Shown: positions 18,996-27,896, counted from the first letter of the stretch. The stretch is DNA of 64,000 nucleotides from Burkholderia sp. Bp8992 (GCF_003853705.1 NZ_QTQI01000022.1:1-64000); one strand, 5' to 3'. Numbers and translations: made by a program. The notes: generated by a model from the letters alone, not told the origin.

Positions 18996-19670
18996 TCACG
19001 CGAGCATGTAGCCCGAGCCGCGCACCGTCTGGATCATCGGTTGCGCGCCGGGCGGATCGATCTTCTTGCGCAGCCGGCCCATGTGGACGTCGATCAGGTT
19101 GGTGCCGGGATCGAAGTGATAGCCCCACACGGTCTCGAACAGCATCGTGCGCGTGATGGTCTGGCCCGCGTTGCGCATCATGAATTCGAGCACGCGGAAT
19201 TCCGTCGGCAGCAGCGGAATCTCGTCGCCGCCGCGGCGCGCGCAGCGCGAAATGAGGTCGAGTTCGAGCGCGCCGACTTTCAGCAGCGTCTGCTGCGGCA
19301 CGCCCGATGCCTGCCGGCGGCGCAGCAGCACCTCGATGCGCGCGCTCAGCTCGCCGGAATCGAACGGCTTCGTCAGGTAGTCGTCGCCGCCCGCGCGCAG
19401 CCCGCGGATGCGCTCGTCGACGTCGCCGAGCGCGCTCAGCATCAGCACCGGCGTATCGATGCCGACCGTGCGCATCGCGGTGAGGATCGCGAGGCCGTCC
19501 GCGCCCGGCAGCATCCGGTCGAGCGTGATCGCGTCGTACGATGCGCTCATCGCGCGCATCATCCCGTCGCGGCCGTTGTCGATCCAGTCGACCTCGAACC
19601 CGCGCGCGGTCAGCTCGCCGACGATCTCGTTCGCGGTCACCGCATCGTCCTCGACTGTCAGCACTCGCAT
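18996..19670 (-). CDS. OmpR-family response regulator
   Basis: This is a canonical two-component regulator of 224 residues. The receiver starts MRVLTVEDDA with the acidic pair intact, the phospho-acceptor is Asp51 (AITLDRMLPGADG), and the conserved Lys is in DYLTKPFDSGEL. The winged-helix domain includes LLPTEFRVLEFMMRNAGQTITR and VHMGRLRKKID. ATG 19668-19670 is chosen over an upstream in-frame start because GAGGA lies 7 bp before it. It is the first gene of the operon regulator-kinase-degenerate regulator and probably binds the nearby tandem dyads. Confidence 0.95.
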   Translation of the reverse strand: MRVLTVEDDAVTANEIVGELTARGFEVDWIDNGRDGMMRAMSASYDAITLDRMLPGADGLAILTAMRTVGIDTPVLMLSALGDVDERIRGLRAGGDDYLTKPFDSGELSARIEVLLRRRQASGVPQQTLLKVGALELDLISRCARRGGDEIPLLPTEFRVLEFMMRNAGQTITRTMLFETVWGYHFDPGTNLIDVHMGRLRKKIDPPGAQPMIQTVRGSGYMLA

Positions 19671-19754
19671 GGTTGTCCTCGCAATGAACGTCACGTCGGG
19701 CGCACACGGTGCGCCCGCGACTATCGTAGGCGACGCGGCCGCCGTCCGGCGCTA

Positions 19755-19811
19755 CATGAAAAATGCTTCATCCGGCGCCGCGGCAAGCGCGCGTGAAACA
19801 TGTTTCATCCG
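19755..19811. promoter_or_regulatory. tandem operator dyads (sites A and B)
   Basis: There are two 20-bp elements 37 bp apart, identical at 17 of 20 positions. Site A is ATGAA-N6-TTCAT (19756-19771). Site B is the perfect palindrome TGAAACATGTTTCA (19794-19807), and each is followed by TCCG. They lie between the minus-strand response-regulator gene and a plus-strand DUF4148 gene. They are probably operators for the adjacent regulator. Confidence 0.6.
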
Positions 19812-19888
19812 TGCGTCGCCCGCTTCGCCGTGCGCGCCGCCTACGCTGACGTCCTGCGGCATCGGGCCGCGAAACCAGGAGCTACCGG

Positions 19889-20188
19889 ATGAAACTGTCG
19901 ACCACCGTCGCCTGCATGCTGCTCGCATGCGCCAGCACCGCCGCCTTGGCGGGGCCGCACCTCACCCCGCAGGAATGCAACGCGTACCCGTTCGTTCACA
20001 CGGGCCGCGACGTCACGCATGCGGACCTCGTGCGCGAGCTGACCGAGCTCGAACAGGTCGGCTACGATCCGGCGCACGCGAGCCCCTACTACCCCGACGA
20101 TCTCGACGGCGCGAAGCATCGGCTCGCCGCCGAATACCGCGTGGACTGCACGCATGCGCTGACGGCCGACGCGGGCGTGCAGCACTGA
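19889..20188 (+). CDS. small secreted DUF4148-family protein
   Basis: The 99-residue exported protein has a signal peptide cleaved near ALA-GP. The mature part carries the full DUF4148 pattern: VTHADLVRELTELEQVGYDPAHASPYYPDDLDGAKHRL is the conserved region, interrupted here only by conservative changes. The family is frequent in Burkholderia and has no established role. The gene diverges from the signalling operon and is flanked by a terminator. Two candidate operators lie upstream. It could be a stress- or signal-induced periplasmic protein, but this is inference from context. Confidence 0.85.
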   Translation: MKLSTTVACMLLACASTAALAGPHLTPQECNAYPFVHTGRDVTHADLVRELTELEQVGYDPAHASPYYPDDLDGAKHRLAAEYRVDCTHALTADAGVQH

Positions 20189-20226
20189 GCGCACGGCCGC
20201 GCGCAACACGGCCGGGGAGAAACGAG

Positions 20227-20253
20227 AAAGGCGGCACTTGCGTGCCGCCTTTT
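20227..20253. terminator. bidirectional Rho-independent terminator
   Basis: The perfect 11-bp stem AAAGGCGGCAC / GTGCCGCCTTT has a TTGC loop and a T run on the plus side. It separates the DUF4148 gene from the convergent cyo operon. Confidence 0.9.
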
Positions 20254-20298
20254 CTTCATGAACGCGCATCGATGCCGACCGCTGCGCCGCGATGCCGC

Positions 20299-20631
20299 TC
20301 AGCGCGACATCATGTTCATGCTGACGTTGTGCATCACCCACAACGTGCCGACGATCAGGATCGCCGCGGTCAGCACCGTGTAGCTGAACGCCATCACGTT
20401 CCAGCGCTGGCCCGACGAGCCGTTCATGTGCAGGAAGTACACGAGGTGCACGACGATCTGCACGAAGGCGAGCACGGCGAGCGCGATCAGCGACGCATGC
20501 GGCGACAGCACGCCGCCCATCACGAGGCCGAACGACGCGGCCGTGAGCAGCACCGACAGGATGAAGCCGGCGACGTAGCCGCCGACGCTGCCGTGCCCTT
20601 CTTCGAGTTGAGACGAATGCGAATGGGCCAT
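20299..20631 (-). CDS. cyoD: cytochrome bo3 ubiquinol oxidase subunit IV
   Basis: This is the small accessory subunit of the bo3 quinol oxidase, assisting assembly of the copper site in CyoB. Its 110 residues contain three membrane helices (GYVAGFILSVLLTAASFGLV, LIALAVLAFVQIVVHLVYFL, and a C-terminal helix). The family segment QIVVHLVYFLHMNGSSGQRWN is present. It starts directly after the cyoC stop with no gap. It is the last gene of the cluster; no cyoE follows, and a terminator comes next. Confidence 0.96.
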   Translation of the reverse strand: MAHSHSSQLEEGHGSVGGYVAGFILSVLLTAASFGLVMGGVLSPHASLIALAVLAFVQIVVHLVYFLHMNGSSGQRWNVMAFSYTVLTAAILIVGTLWVMHNVSMNMMSR

Positions 20632-21240
20632 TTAGATCACGCTCGCGAGATAGACAAAGGAAAACACGCAGATCCACACGATGTCGAGGAAGTGCCAGAA
20701 CAGGCTCAGGCACGTCAGGCGCCGCAGGTCGCGATCGGTCAGGTCGCCGCCGCGGAACACGATCTGCCCGGCGAGCACGATCATCCACAAGAGGCCGGCC
20801 GTCACGTGCAGCCCGTGCGTGCCGACCAGCGTGAAGAACGCCGACAGGAACGCACTGCGCTGCGGGCCCGCGCCTTCGGCGATCAGGTGCGAGAACTCGC
20901 GCAGTTCCATCGCGAGAAACGCCGCGCCGAGCACGAACGTCACCGCGAGCCACGCGAGCAGCGCGCCGCGGCGCTGCTTGTATGCCGCGAGCATCGCGAA
21001 TCCGTACGTGATGCTCGACAGCAGCAGCGCGGCGGTTTCCACCGCGACGCCCGGAATGTCGAACAGCTCCTTCGCGGTCTGGCCGCCCGCATACTGGTGG
21101 CCGAGCACCGCGAACGTCGCGAACAGCGCCGCGAAGATCACGCAGTCGGTCATCAGGTACAGCCAGAAACCGAACACCGAGTGCGACGGCGGATGGTCGT
21201 CGTGCTCGAGCAGGGTTGCGCTCAACGTTTTCTGCAACAT
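20632..21240 (-). CDS. cyoC: cytochrome bo3 ubiquinol oxidase subunit III
   Basis: This is the heme-copper oxidase subunit III homologue with five membrane helices, in 202 residues. Landmarks are FGFWLYLMTDCVIFAALFATF near the N-terminus and FTLVGTHGLHVTAGLLWM, the conserved subunit III histidine/glycine motif. Its start overlaps the cyoB stop by 1 base (TGATG). The core proton-pumping subunit is CyoB; CyoC stabilises it. Confidence 0.97.
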   Translation of the reverse strand: MLQKTLSATLLEHDDHPPSHSVFGFWLYLMTDCVIFAALFATFAVLGHQYAGGQTAKELFDIPGVAVETAALLLSSITYGFAMLAAYKQRRGALLAWLAVTFVLGAAFLAMELREFSHLIAEGAGPQRSAFLSAFFTLVGTHGLHVTAGLLWMIVLAGQIVFRGGDLTDRDLRRLTCLSLFWHFLDIVWICVFSFVYLASVI

Positions 21241-23246
21241 CAGTTGGCCTCCAGTTCCACGTCGTCGACGCGCGCGGCCACGCGCTGCGTCGGCTGCTTG
21301 TCTTCGATCTTCCGCACCGTCGACGCGGGGATGTAATAGCCGTCGTTATCGCGCGAGCTGTAGATCACGAGCGTCGCGATGATCCCGACGAGCCCGCCGA
21401 TCGCCATCCACCAGATGTGCCACACCAGCGCGAAGCCGAGCACCAGGCTGAAGATCGCGATCACGAGGCCCGCGCAGGTATTCGACGGCATGTGGATGTC
21501 GCGGAACGTTGCCGGGTTCGGCCGGCCTTCGCCGCGCGCCTTCATGTCGGCGTACGCGTCGAGCGTGCGCACCTGCGGGATCACCGCGAAGTTGTAGTCG
21601 GCCGGCGGCGACGAGGTCGCCCACTCCAGCGTGCGGCCGCCCCACGGGTCGCCCGTCGTGTCGCGGTACTCGGGCAGGTGGCGGTTGCGGATGCTGACCA
21701 CCAGCTGCAGCACCTGGCACGCAATGCCGATCGCGATCAGCACGGCGCCGAACGCGGCGACCAGCAGCCAGGGATGCCAGGCCGGGTTGTCGTAGTGGTT
21801 CAGGCGGCGCGTCATGCCCATGAAGCCGAGCACGTAGAGCGGCACGAACGCGACGTAGAAGCCGATCTGCCAGAACCAGAACGCGGCCTTGCCGAGCTTC
21901 TCGTTCAGCTTGAAGCCGAACGCCTTCGGGAACCAGTAGTTGAAGCCCGCGAGATAGCCGAACAGCACGCCGCCGATGATCACGTTGTGGAAGTGCGCGA
22001 TCAGGAACAGGCTGTTGTGCAGCACGAAGTCCGCGCCCGGGATCGCCATCATCACGCCGGTCATGCCGCCGAGCGTGAACGTGACCATGAAGCCGATCGT
22101 CCACAGCACGGGCGTCGTGAATTCGATCCGGCCGCGATACATCGTGAACAGCCAGTTGAACACCTTCACGCCGGTCGGGATCGCGATGATCATCGTCATG
22201 ATGCCGAAGAACGCGTTCACGTTCGCCCCCGAGCCCATCGTGAAGAAGTGATGCAGCCACACGAGGAACGACAGCACCATGATCGCGCAGGTCGCGTACA
22301 CCATCGTCTTGTAGCCGAACAGCGGCTTCTTCGCGAACGTCGCGATGACTTCCGAGAAGATCCCGAACGCCGGCAGGATCAGGATGTACACCTCCGGATG
22401 GCCCCACGCCCAGATCAGGTTCAGGTACAGCATCGCGTTGCCGCCGGCTTCGTTCGTGAAGAAGTGCATGCCGAGGTAACGATCGAGGCCGAGCAGCGCG
22501 AGCGTCGCGGTGAGGATCGGGAACGACGCCATGATCAGCACGTTCGTGCAGAGCGCGGTCCACGTGAACACCGGCATCTTCATCAGCGTCATGCCGGGTG
22601 CACGCATCTTGATGATCGTCACGAAGAAGTTCACGCCGGTCAGCAGCGTGCCGACGCCCGAGATCTGCAGCGCCCACAGGTAGTAGTCGACCCCTACCCC
22701 CGGACTGAACTGCAGCTCCGACAGCGGCGGGTACGCAAGCCAGCCCGTCTGCGCGAATTCGCCGATCACGAGCGACACGTTGATCAGGATCGCGCTGACG
22801 GCCGTCATCCAGAACGACAGCGAGTTGATGAACGGGAACGCGACGTCGCGCGCGCCGATCTGCAGCGGCACGATCAGGTTCATCAGGCCGACCATGAACA
22901 CCATCGCCATGAAGAAGATCATGATCACGCCGTGTGCCGTGAAGACCTGGTCATAGTGGTGCGGCGGCAGGTAGCCGGGCCCGTTGTACGCGAGCGCGAG
23001 CTGCATGCGCATCATGATCGCGTCGGCGAAGCCGCGCAGCAGCATGATCAGCGCGACGATGATGTACATCACGCCGAGCCTCTTGTGGTCGACCGTGGTC
23101 AGCCATTCCGTCCACAGCCATTTCCACCGGCCGGTGATCGTCAGCGCGGCGAGAATGCCCAGCACGACCAGCCCCATGAAGGCGCCTGCCCCCATGATGA
23201 TGGGCTGGTCGAACGGGATCGCCGAGAGTGTGAGTTTGCCGAACAT
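21240..23246 (-). CDS. cyoB: cytochrome bo3 ubiquinol oxidase subunit I
   Basis: This is the catalytic subunit: it oxidises ubiquinol, reduces oxygen at a heme-copper centre and pumps protons. The 668-residue protein has the usual length. Recognised motifs are [15 protein letters not shown] (copper-ligand His and the His-Tyr cross-link region), [19 protein letters not shown], the K-channel segment [14 protein letters not shown], and HFHNVIIGG with the heme ligands. It is spaced only 3 bp from cyoA. Confidence 0.98.
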   Translation of the reverse strand: MFGKLTLSAIPFDQPIIMGAGAFMGLVVLGILAALTITGRWKWLWTEWLTTVDHKRLGVMYIIVALIMLLRGFADAIMMRMQLALAYNGPGYLPPHHYDQVFTAHGVIMIFFMAMVFMVGLMNLIVPLQIGARDVAFPFINSLSFWMTAVSAILINVSLVIGEFAQTGWLAYPPLSELQFSPGVGVDYYLWALQISGVGTLLTGVNFFVTIIKMRAPGMTLMKMPVFTWTALCTNVLIMASFPILTATLALLGLDRYLGMHFFTNEAGGNAMLYLNLIWAWGHPEVYILILPAFGIFSEVIATFAKKPLFGYKTMVYATCAIMVLSFLVWLHHFFTMGSGANVNAFFGIMTMIIAIPTGVKVFNWLFTMYRGRIEFTTPVLWTIGFMVTFTLGGMTGVMMAIPGADFVLHNSLFLIAHFHNVIIGGVLFGYLAGFNYWFPKAFGFKLNEKLGKAAFWFWQIGFYVAFVPLYVLGFMGMTRRLNHYDNPAWHPWLLVAAFGAVLIAIGIACQVLQLVVSIRNRHLPEYRDTTGDPWGGRTLEWATSSPPADYNFAVIPQVRTLDAYADMKARGEGRPNPATFRDIHMPSNTCAGLVIAIFSLVLGFALVWHIWWMAIGGLVGIIATLVIYSSRDNDGYYIPASTVRKIEDKQPTQRVAARVDDVELEAN

Positions 23247-23249
23247 GCG

Positions 23250-24137
23250 TTACCCCTTCGTGCCGCAGGCGGCGTCCTTCAGGTCGAGGACGTGGCCATC
23301 GTTGTATTTCGCGATGATGTTGTGGAAGAGCCGCGGATCGACCGACGAGAAGTAGCGCACGGGCGCCTTCTCGCTCGGTTGCGCGACGGTGCCGTACACG
23401 GTCGCGTCGAGCCGGTCCGGCGACGCCTTCACCTTCTGCACCCATGCATCGAACTGTTCGCGCGGCTCGGCGAGCGTGCGGAACTTCATGTCGGAGAAGC
23501 CGCGGCCGCTGAAGTTGGCGGACGTGCCCGCGTAGTTGCCGGGTTCGTCGGCGATCAGGTGCAGGCGCGTCTGCATGCCGGCCATCGCGTAGACCTGGCC
23601 GCCGAGCTGCGGGATGAAGAACGAGTTCATCACCGAATCCGACGTGATGCGGAAATTCACCGGCGTGCCCACCGGAATCGCGAGCTGGTTCACCGACGCG
23701 ATGCCGAGTTCCGGATAGATGAACAGCCATTTCCAGTCGAGCGCGACGACCTCGACGTTGATCGGCTTCACCGACGACTCGAGCGGCTTGTACGGGTCGA
23801 GCTCGTGCGTGGTCTTCCACGTGAGCACGCCGAGGAACAGGATGATCAGCGTCGGCACCGTCCAGATCACGACCTCGATCGCGGTCGAGTGCGACCAGTT
23901 CGGTGCATAGGTGGCGTTGCGGTTCGATGCGCGATAGCGCCACGCGAACCACAGCGTGAGCAGGATCACCGGCACGACGACGACCAGCATCGCCCAGGTG
24001 GACGTCGCGATCAGCGCCTTTTCCGCGGCGCCGACGCTACCTTTCGGATTTAGTACATCTAAATTACAGCCTGACAGGCTCAACGCCGCGCCGATTGACA
24101 TCAGCGCCGACCAGCCTCTTGAAGCTTTTCTTTTCAT
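23250..24137 (-). CDS. cyoA: cytochrome bo3 ubiquinol oxidase subunit II (lipoprotein)
   Basis: This is the quinol-oxidase version of subunit II, with a lipoprotein signal (lipobox LSGC), two membrane helices, and a periplasmic cupredoxin domain lacking the copper ligands, as expected for a quinol rather than cytochrome c oxidase. It is 295 residues from ATG 24135-24137; an adjacent GTG one codon upstream is also possible. Landmarks are STAIEVVIWTVPTLIILFLG and PVGTPVNFRITSDSVMNSFF. It is the first gene of cyoABCD. No cyoE (heme O synthase) lies in the cluster, so it must be encoded elsewhere. Confidence 0.96.
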   Translation of the reverse strand: MKRKASRGWSALMSIGAALSLSGCNLDVLNPKGSVGAAEKALIATSTWAMLVVVVPVILLTLWFAWRYRASNRNATYAPNWSHSTAIEVVIWTVPTLIILFLGVLTWKTTHELDPYKPLESSVKPINVEVVALDWKWLFIYPELGIASVNQLAIPVGTPVNFRITSDSVMNSFFIPQLGGQVYAMAGMQTRLHLIADEPGNYAGTSANFSGRGFSDMKFRTLAEPREQFDAWVQKVKASPDRLDATVYGTVAQPSEKAPVRYFSSVDPRLFHNIIAKYNDGHVLDLKDAACGTKG

Positions 24138-24184
24138 CACACAGCCCGAGGGTCATTGAATCCGTTTGCGTATGCCCGATGCGC

Positions 24185-24213
24185 ATTCGATCCACGAAAG
24201 TGGCCGAATCATA
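24185..24213 (-). promoter_or_regulatory. hairpin overlapping possible cyoA promoter
   Basis: An interrupted inverted repeat (ATTCG..CCAC-GAAA-GTGG.CGAAT, 24185-24209) overlaps a possible -10 TATGAT (24208-24213, minus), about 70 bp before cyoA. No good -35 is seen. The remaining sequence up to the NuoM-like gene (24214-24413) shows nothing else. Confidence 0.35.
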
Positions 24214-24413
24214 CGTCGCGCGGGTGTGATGAAAAACCGGTGGATGCGGCAAATCATCATTGCAGAATCTGCCGTGAGTCACATTGTCGCGGGGCAATTT
24301 CACGCAGCCGGAAGCGGGCCCGGCACGCGCCGTGCCGGACCGCGATCGATGCGCGCGCAACGAGCCGGACCGCCGTGCGATGCGGCCCGCTCGCGCGGCT
24401 CGACGTGCCGCGA

Positions 24414-25943
24414 TCAGTCGTGCGTCGACGCCATGTACGACGGCGGCGTCGGCCCGGTGCCATCCCCTGCCGGCACCTTCGAATGGCTTGCTTCCTGGAT
24501 CAGCCTGCCGACGGTCGGATCGATCGCGTCGGTGAACGGCTTCGGATCGATGCCGACCGCCAGCACGATCAGCGCGAGCGACGCGAACATCACGACCTCG
24601 CGACGGTTCAGGTCGGCGAGCTTCGCGATGCCCTGGCTCGCGACCTTGCCGAACACCACGCGCTTGAGCATCCACAGCGTGTACGACGCGCTGAGGATCA
24701 GCGTCAGTGCCGCGATCGCGCCGATCCAGAAGTTGAAGCGGATCGCGCCCATGATGACCATGAACTCGCCGACGAAGCCCGACGTGCCCGGCAAGCCCAC
24801 GTTAGCCATCGCGAACAGCACCGTGAAGGTCGCGAAACGCGGCATCACGCCTGCCACGCCGCCGTATGCGGCGATCTCGCGCTGCTTCGTGCGATCGACG
24901 AGCACGTTCACGCACAACAGCATCGCGCCGGCGACGAAGCCGTACGACACGAGCTGAACGATCGCGCCTTCGACGCCGATCCGGTTGAACAGGAACAGCC
25001 CGAGCGTGACGATCCCCATGTGCGCGACGGTCGAGTACGCGAGCAGCTTGCCGAGATCGGTCTGCGCAAGCGCGATCAGGCTCGCATAGATGATCGCGAA
25101 CAGCGACAGCGCGATCACGGCCGGCGCGAAGAAGTGGCTCGCATCGGGCGTGATCGGCAGCGCGAAGCGCAGGAACCCGTAGCCGCCGAGCTTGAGCATC
25201 GCGAGCATCAACGCGGCGCCGGTCGGGCCGTCGGTGTAGACGTCGCTCAGCCACGTGTGGACCGGCCACATCGGCACCTTCACCGCGAACGCCGCGAAGA
25301 AGCCGAGGAACACCAGCAACTGCGGCGCGAAGCCGAGCTGCAGCGTGCGCCACGCGGCCATGTCGAACGTATGCGACTGCGCGTACAGGTACAGCATCGC
25401 CATCAGCAGCAGCAGCGAGCCGGCGAACGAAATGAAGAAGAACTTCACGGCCGCATATACGCGGCGCTCGCGGCCCCATGTGCCGATCAGCAGGTAAAGC
25501 GGGATCAGCGTCGCCTCGAAGAAGATGAAGAACAGCAGCCCGTCCTGCGCGACGAATACGCCGACCATCAGCCCCGACAGGATCAGGAACGATGCGTAGT
25601 ACTGCGCGACGCGCACCGTGACCGATTCCCACGATGCGATCACCACCACGAGCGTCGTGAAGGCGGTCAGCACGACGAGCCACAGCGACGCGCCGTCGAT
25701 GCCGACGCGCCACCCGGAATTGAACGCCGCCAGCCAGTCACGGCTTTCGACGAACTGCATCGCCGACGAATGCGCGTCGAAGCCGGCGACCAGCGGGACG
25801 ACGGCTGCGAGTCCCACGATCGCGCCCGCAAGCGCGATCAGCCGCGTCCGGCGCGGGTGACGGTCGGAACCGGCACGCAGCAGGCACGCGCCGAACAGGA
25901 TCGGAGCCCAGATGGCCAGGCTCAGGAAGGGAAAATCATGCAT
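24414..25943 (-). CDS. orphan NuoM-like proton-translocating subunit
   Basis: This is a homologue of complex I subunit M (antiporter-like, proton_antipo_M family) without the rest of a nuo operon. It has 509 residues and about 13-14 membrane helices. The residues that line the NuoM proton path are kept: Glu143 (FFIFFEATLIP), Lys222 (FAVKVPMWPVHTWL), Lys251 (MLKLGGYGFLRF) and Glu393 (GFVGEFMVIMG). The start is ATG 25941-25943; the open frame continues upstream without similarity. It precedes cyoA by 276 bp on the same strand. Its partner is unknown; a role in low-oxygen respiration is inference. Confidence 0.88.
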   Translation of the reverse strand: MHDFPFLSLAIWAPILFGACLLRAGSDRHPRRTRLIALAGAIVGLAAVVPLVAGFDAHSSAMQFVESRDWLAAFNSGWRVGIDGASLWLVVLTAFTTLVVVIASWESVTVRVAQYYASFLILSGLMVGVFVAQDGLLFFIFFEATLIPLYLLIGTWGRERRVYAAVKFFFISFAGSLLLLMAMLYLYAQSHTFDMAAWRTLQLGFAPQLLVFLGFFAAFAVKVPMWPVHTWLSDVYTDGPTGAALMLAMLKLGGYGFLRFALPITPDASHFFAPAVIALSLFAIIYASLIALAQTDLGKLLAYSTVAHMGIVTLGLFLFNRIGVEGAIVQLVSYGFVAGAMLLCVNVLVDRTKQREIAAYGGVAGVMPRFATFTVLFAMANVGLPGTSGFVGEFMVIMGAIRFNFWIGAIAALTLILSASYTLWMLKRVVFGKVASQGIAKLADLNRREVVMFASLALIVLAVGIDPKPFTDAIDPTVGRLIQEASHSKVPAGDGTGPTPPSYMASTHD

Positions 25944-26424
25944 GTCAACAGGGCCTTGATGAGGTCGCGCTCTGCATCGGGGACAGGCGAGACGAAAGGA
26001 ACGAAATCGAATCGACAGGTAGATTTCGTGAATCGCCAGTGTTGGCAAAATGTAAAGCGACATCACGGACAAACTTGATGTCGCTCAAACGCGATCGGGT
26101 TAACCAGCATAAGGCGATTGATTATTTTCTGCAGCGCAGCAGAGCCTCAATTTTCCACGCCGACGCATGATGCTGATTTAATTAAGTAATTTTTTGTATT
26201 GCGCGTCACGGCGAACCACGAAAAACGACGCAATGCCGCATTTTTGGTGTCGGCGTGTCGTTTCCCGGGGTCTGAACAGGATGATCGAGGTCGGGTGGGG
26301 CAACGGTCCGGCACCTCGCTTTTTCTTACATCGATACTTACATTGATATTTCAGATCGCCAGTGAATGGCCGCTCTGCCCGCCCGGTGTCGCGGCAGGCA
26401 TCGCATCGCTGATGTTCCCGGCCG
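25944..26424. other. 481-bp intergenic region upstream of the NuoM-like gene
   Basis: This region has no credible gene: the open frame on the plus strand at 26199-26735 mostly runs antisense to the next gene. It is more AT-rich than its surroundings, especially 26100-26360 (for example ttaattaagtaattttttg). It holds the FNR-type box listed separately and probably the terminator region of the glycosyltransferase-like gene. Confidence 0.6.
26075..26088. promoter_or_regulatory. FNR/ANR-type box upstream of orphan nuoM-like gene
   Basis: TTGATGTCGCTCAA matches the FNR/ANR consensus TTGAT-N4-ATCAA at 9 of 10 defined bases. On the minus strand, a weak -10 (TACATT, 26049-26054) lies 20 bp downstream of the box. 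That would put the box centre near -40, the usual place for FNR-activated class II promoters. The gene start is 132 bp away. Confidence 0.5.
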
Positions 26425-27876
26425 TCAGCGCTGATGACTCAGCCGGTCCCAGACGCGCATCGTCACCGCGCGATAGTGGTCGTGTTGTGCGGGGAAATGA
26501 ACGAAGCGGCTGTCGCGCGTCGCATAGATCGGCGATGACGCAAGCGTCGTCGCGTCGACGATATGGCGTGCGTCGATCATGCCGGATTCCAGCAGCTCCA
26601 CGTAGATCGCCTGCTGGTCGCCGCCGCTCGCGTAGACCGACGACCGATCGTCGAAGCGCTCGATGCGCGCACAGATGCGCTCGACGAGTTCACGCATCGG
26701 CGCCACGTTGCGCACGCCGATCATGCACGAGTTGATCGCCCAGGCCGTGTGATCGGTACCGATCACGAAGTCGCGGCCGTCGATCACGCTGTCGATGGCC
26801 CGACGCTGGTCGATCGCCAGGATGTCCGCATCGACCCAGAACACGAATTCGTGATGCGGCAGATGTTCGCGAATCAGATGCAGCTTCGCCCAGTTCGCGT
26901 CGATGCCGCCCGGCAGGAACGCGGGCGCCTCGCGATACGTGTGGTACGCATAGCCGTGCCGCGTGCAGTAGCGGACGAAGTTCTCCTCGTGGAGATCGCC
27001 ATAGCCCGCGACATGCGACGTATGCAGGCTCACGAACGCAATGGGTGCGTGCGGATTCACATGCCGCTCCGCTTCGCGCGGTCGCTGCTGCGCGGCGCGC
27101 CAGTCGTCCAGCGCGCGCGGGTGATCGCCGCGCTGGTACCGCTCGGCATCGTCGACGAGCGCGACCACGTAGCGGAAGTCGTAATCGGCCGCCGCCGCCC
27201 AGGTACCGCCCACCGCCTGCCACTCGGGCGCATGGTGCGCGACGAGCGGCCGCGCGCCGGCGAGCGAATCGATCGCGACGCCGTCGCTCCAGACCGTCTG
27301 GGCCGACGCGAAATGGCCGTTCGCGAGCGGCACATCGAACGGCAGCGGCGGAAAGTGCTCCGCGAGCAGCGTCGCCTCGCACGCATTACGCCGCTCCGGA
27401 AGGCGCATCGCCCATTTGCCCAGCTCGAGTGCGAGCCTGCGCAATCGCTCCCGCACGTCGGGCACGTTGCGGAAGATCATGCCGCTTGCGGCGGGCAACG
27501 GCGACTTCGACGTCTGCGTGGTGACGATTGCGTCGTAGCCGTGCGCGACGTCCGGCAGCGCGTGCGGATCGAATACGACGGAGAACGGATCGAGCACGAG
27601 CAGCCATGCGCCCGGCTCCATCGCGACGAGCTGCGCGATGATCGCGTGGTACTTGTGCAGGATCGGCTGGCGCTCGCCGTACACGTGCATGCTGTCGACT
27701 GTCGCATGCCGGTAGCCGTGCAGCTGCACGTAACGCGCGTGGTTGTCGACGAGTCCGTCGACAGGCCGATGAGAGAGGAAAGTCAGGACGGCATGCGGGC
27801 TTGCCAAGAGCGTCACCTTGAGTTGCGCCGGACGATACGCGATATGTAGCGCATGACGGGGGCTCAAGTCGAGCAA
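26425..27876 (-). CDS. glycosyltransferase-like protein with two tandem domains
   Basis: I read 483 residues as two related halves. The C-terminal half (about 278-483) looks like a GT-A glycosyltransferase of the GMA12/MNN10 (GT34) type: IAFVSLHTSHV, then NWAKLHLIREHLPHHEFVFW followed by the DxD metal site Asp349-Ala-Asp351, then GTDHTAWAINSCMIGVRN. The N-terminal half (about 20-215) has the parallel pattern YGERQPILHKYHAIIAQL then WLLVLDPFSVVFDP, where DxD is replaced. There is no signal peptide or membrane helix. The TTG start (27874-27876) is uncertain; GTG 27816 is an alternative. The acceptor and donor are unknown. Confidence 0.7.
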   Translation of the reverse strand: MLDLSPRHALHIAYRPAQLKVTLLASPHAVLTFLSHRPVDGLVDNHARYVQLHGYRHATVDSMHVYGERQPILHKYHAIIAQLVAMEPGAWLLVLDPFSVVFDPHALPDVAHGYDAIVTTQTSKSPLPAASGMIFRNVPDVRERLRRLALELGKWAMRLPERRNACEATLLAEHFPPLPFDVPLANGHFASAQTVWSDGVAIDSLAGARPLVAHHAPEWQAVGGTWAAAADYDFRYVVALVDDAERYQRGDHPRALDDWRAAQQRPREAERHVNPHAPIAFVSLHTSHVAGYGDLHEENFVRYCTRHGYAYHTYREAPAFLPGGIDANWAKLHLIREHLPHHEFVFWVDADILAIDQRRAIDSVIDGRDFVIGTDHTAWAINSCMIGVRNVAPMRELVERICARIERFDDRSSVYASGGDQQAIYVELLESGMIDARHIVDATTLASSPIYATRDSRFVHFPAQHDHYRAVTMRVWDRLSHQR

Positions 27877-27896
27877 TCATTGCCGCGGAAAAAGAA

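Noticed and set aside
21216-24053. Long plus-strand open frame opposite cyoB and cyoA
   Set aside because: It has the same antisense artefact pattern; the cyo genes on the other strand have clear family motifs.
24156-26078. 640-codon plus-strand frame opposite the NuoM-like gene
   Set aside because: It is a His/Arg/Asp-rich shadow of a membrane protein gene, with no recognisable domain.
26199-26735. 178-codon plus-strand frame in the AT-rich intergenic region
   Set aside because: More than half is antisense to the glycosyltransferase-like gene, and it has no ribosome site or similarity.
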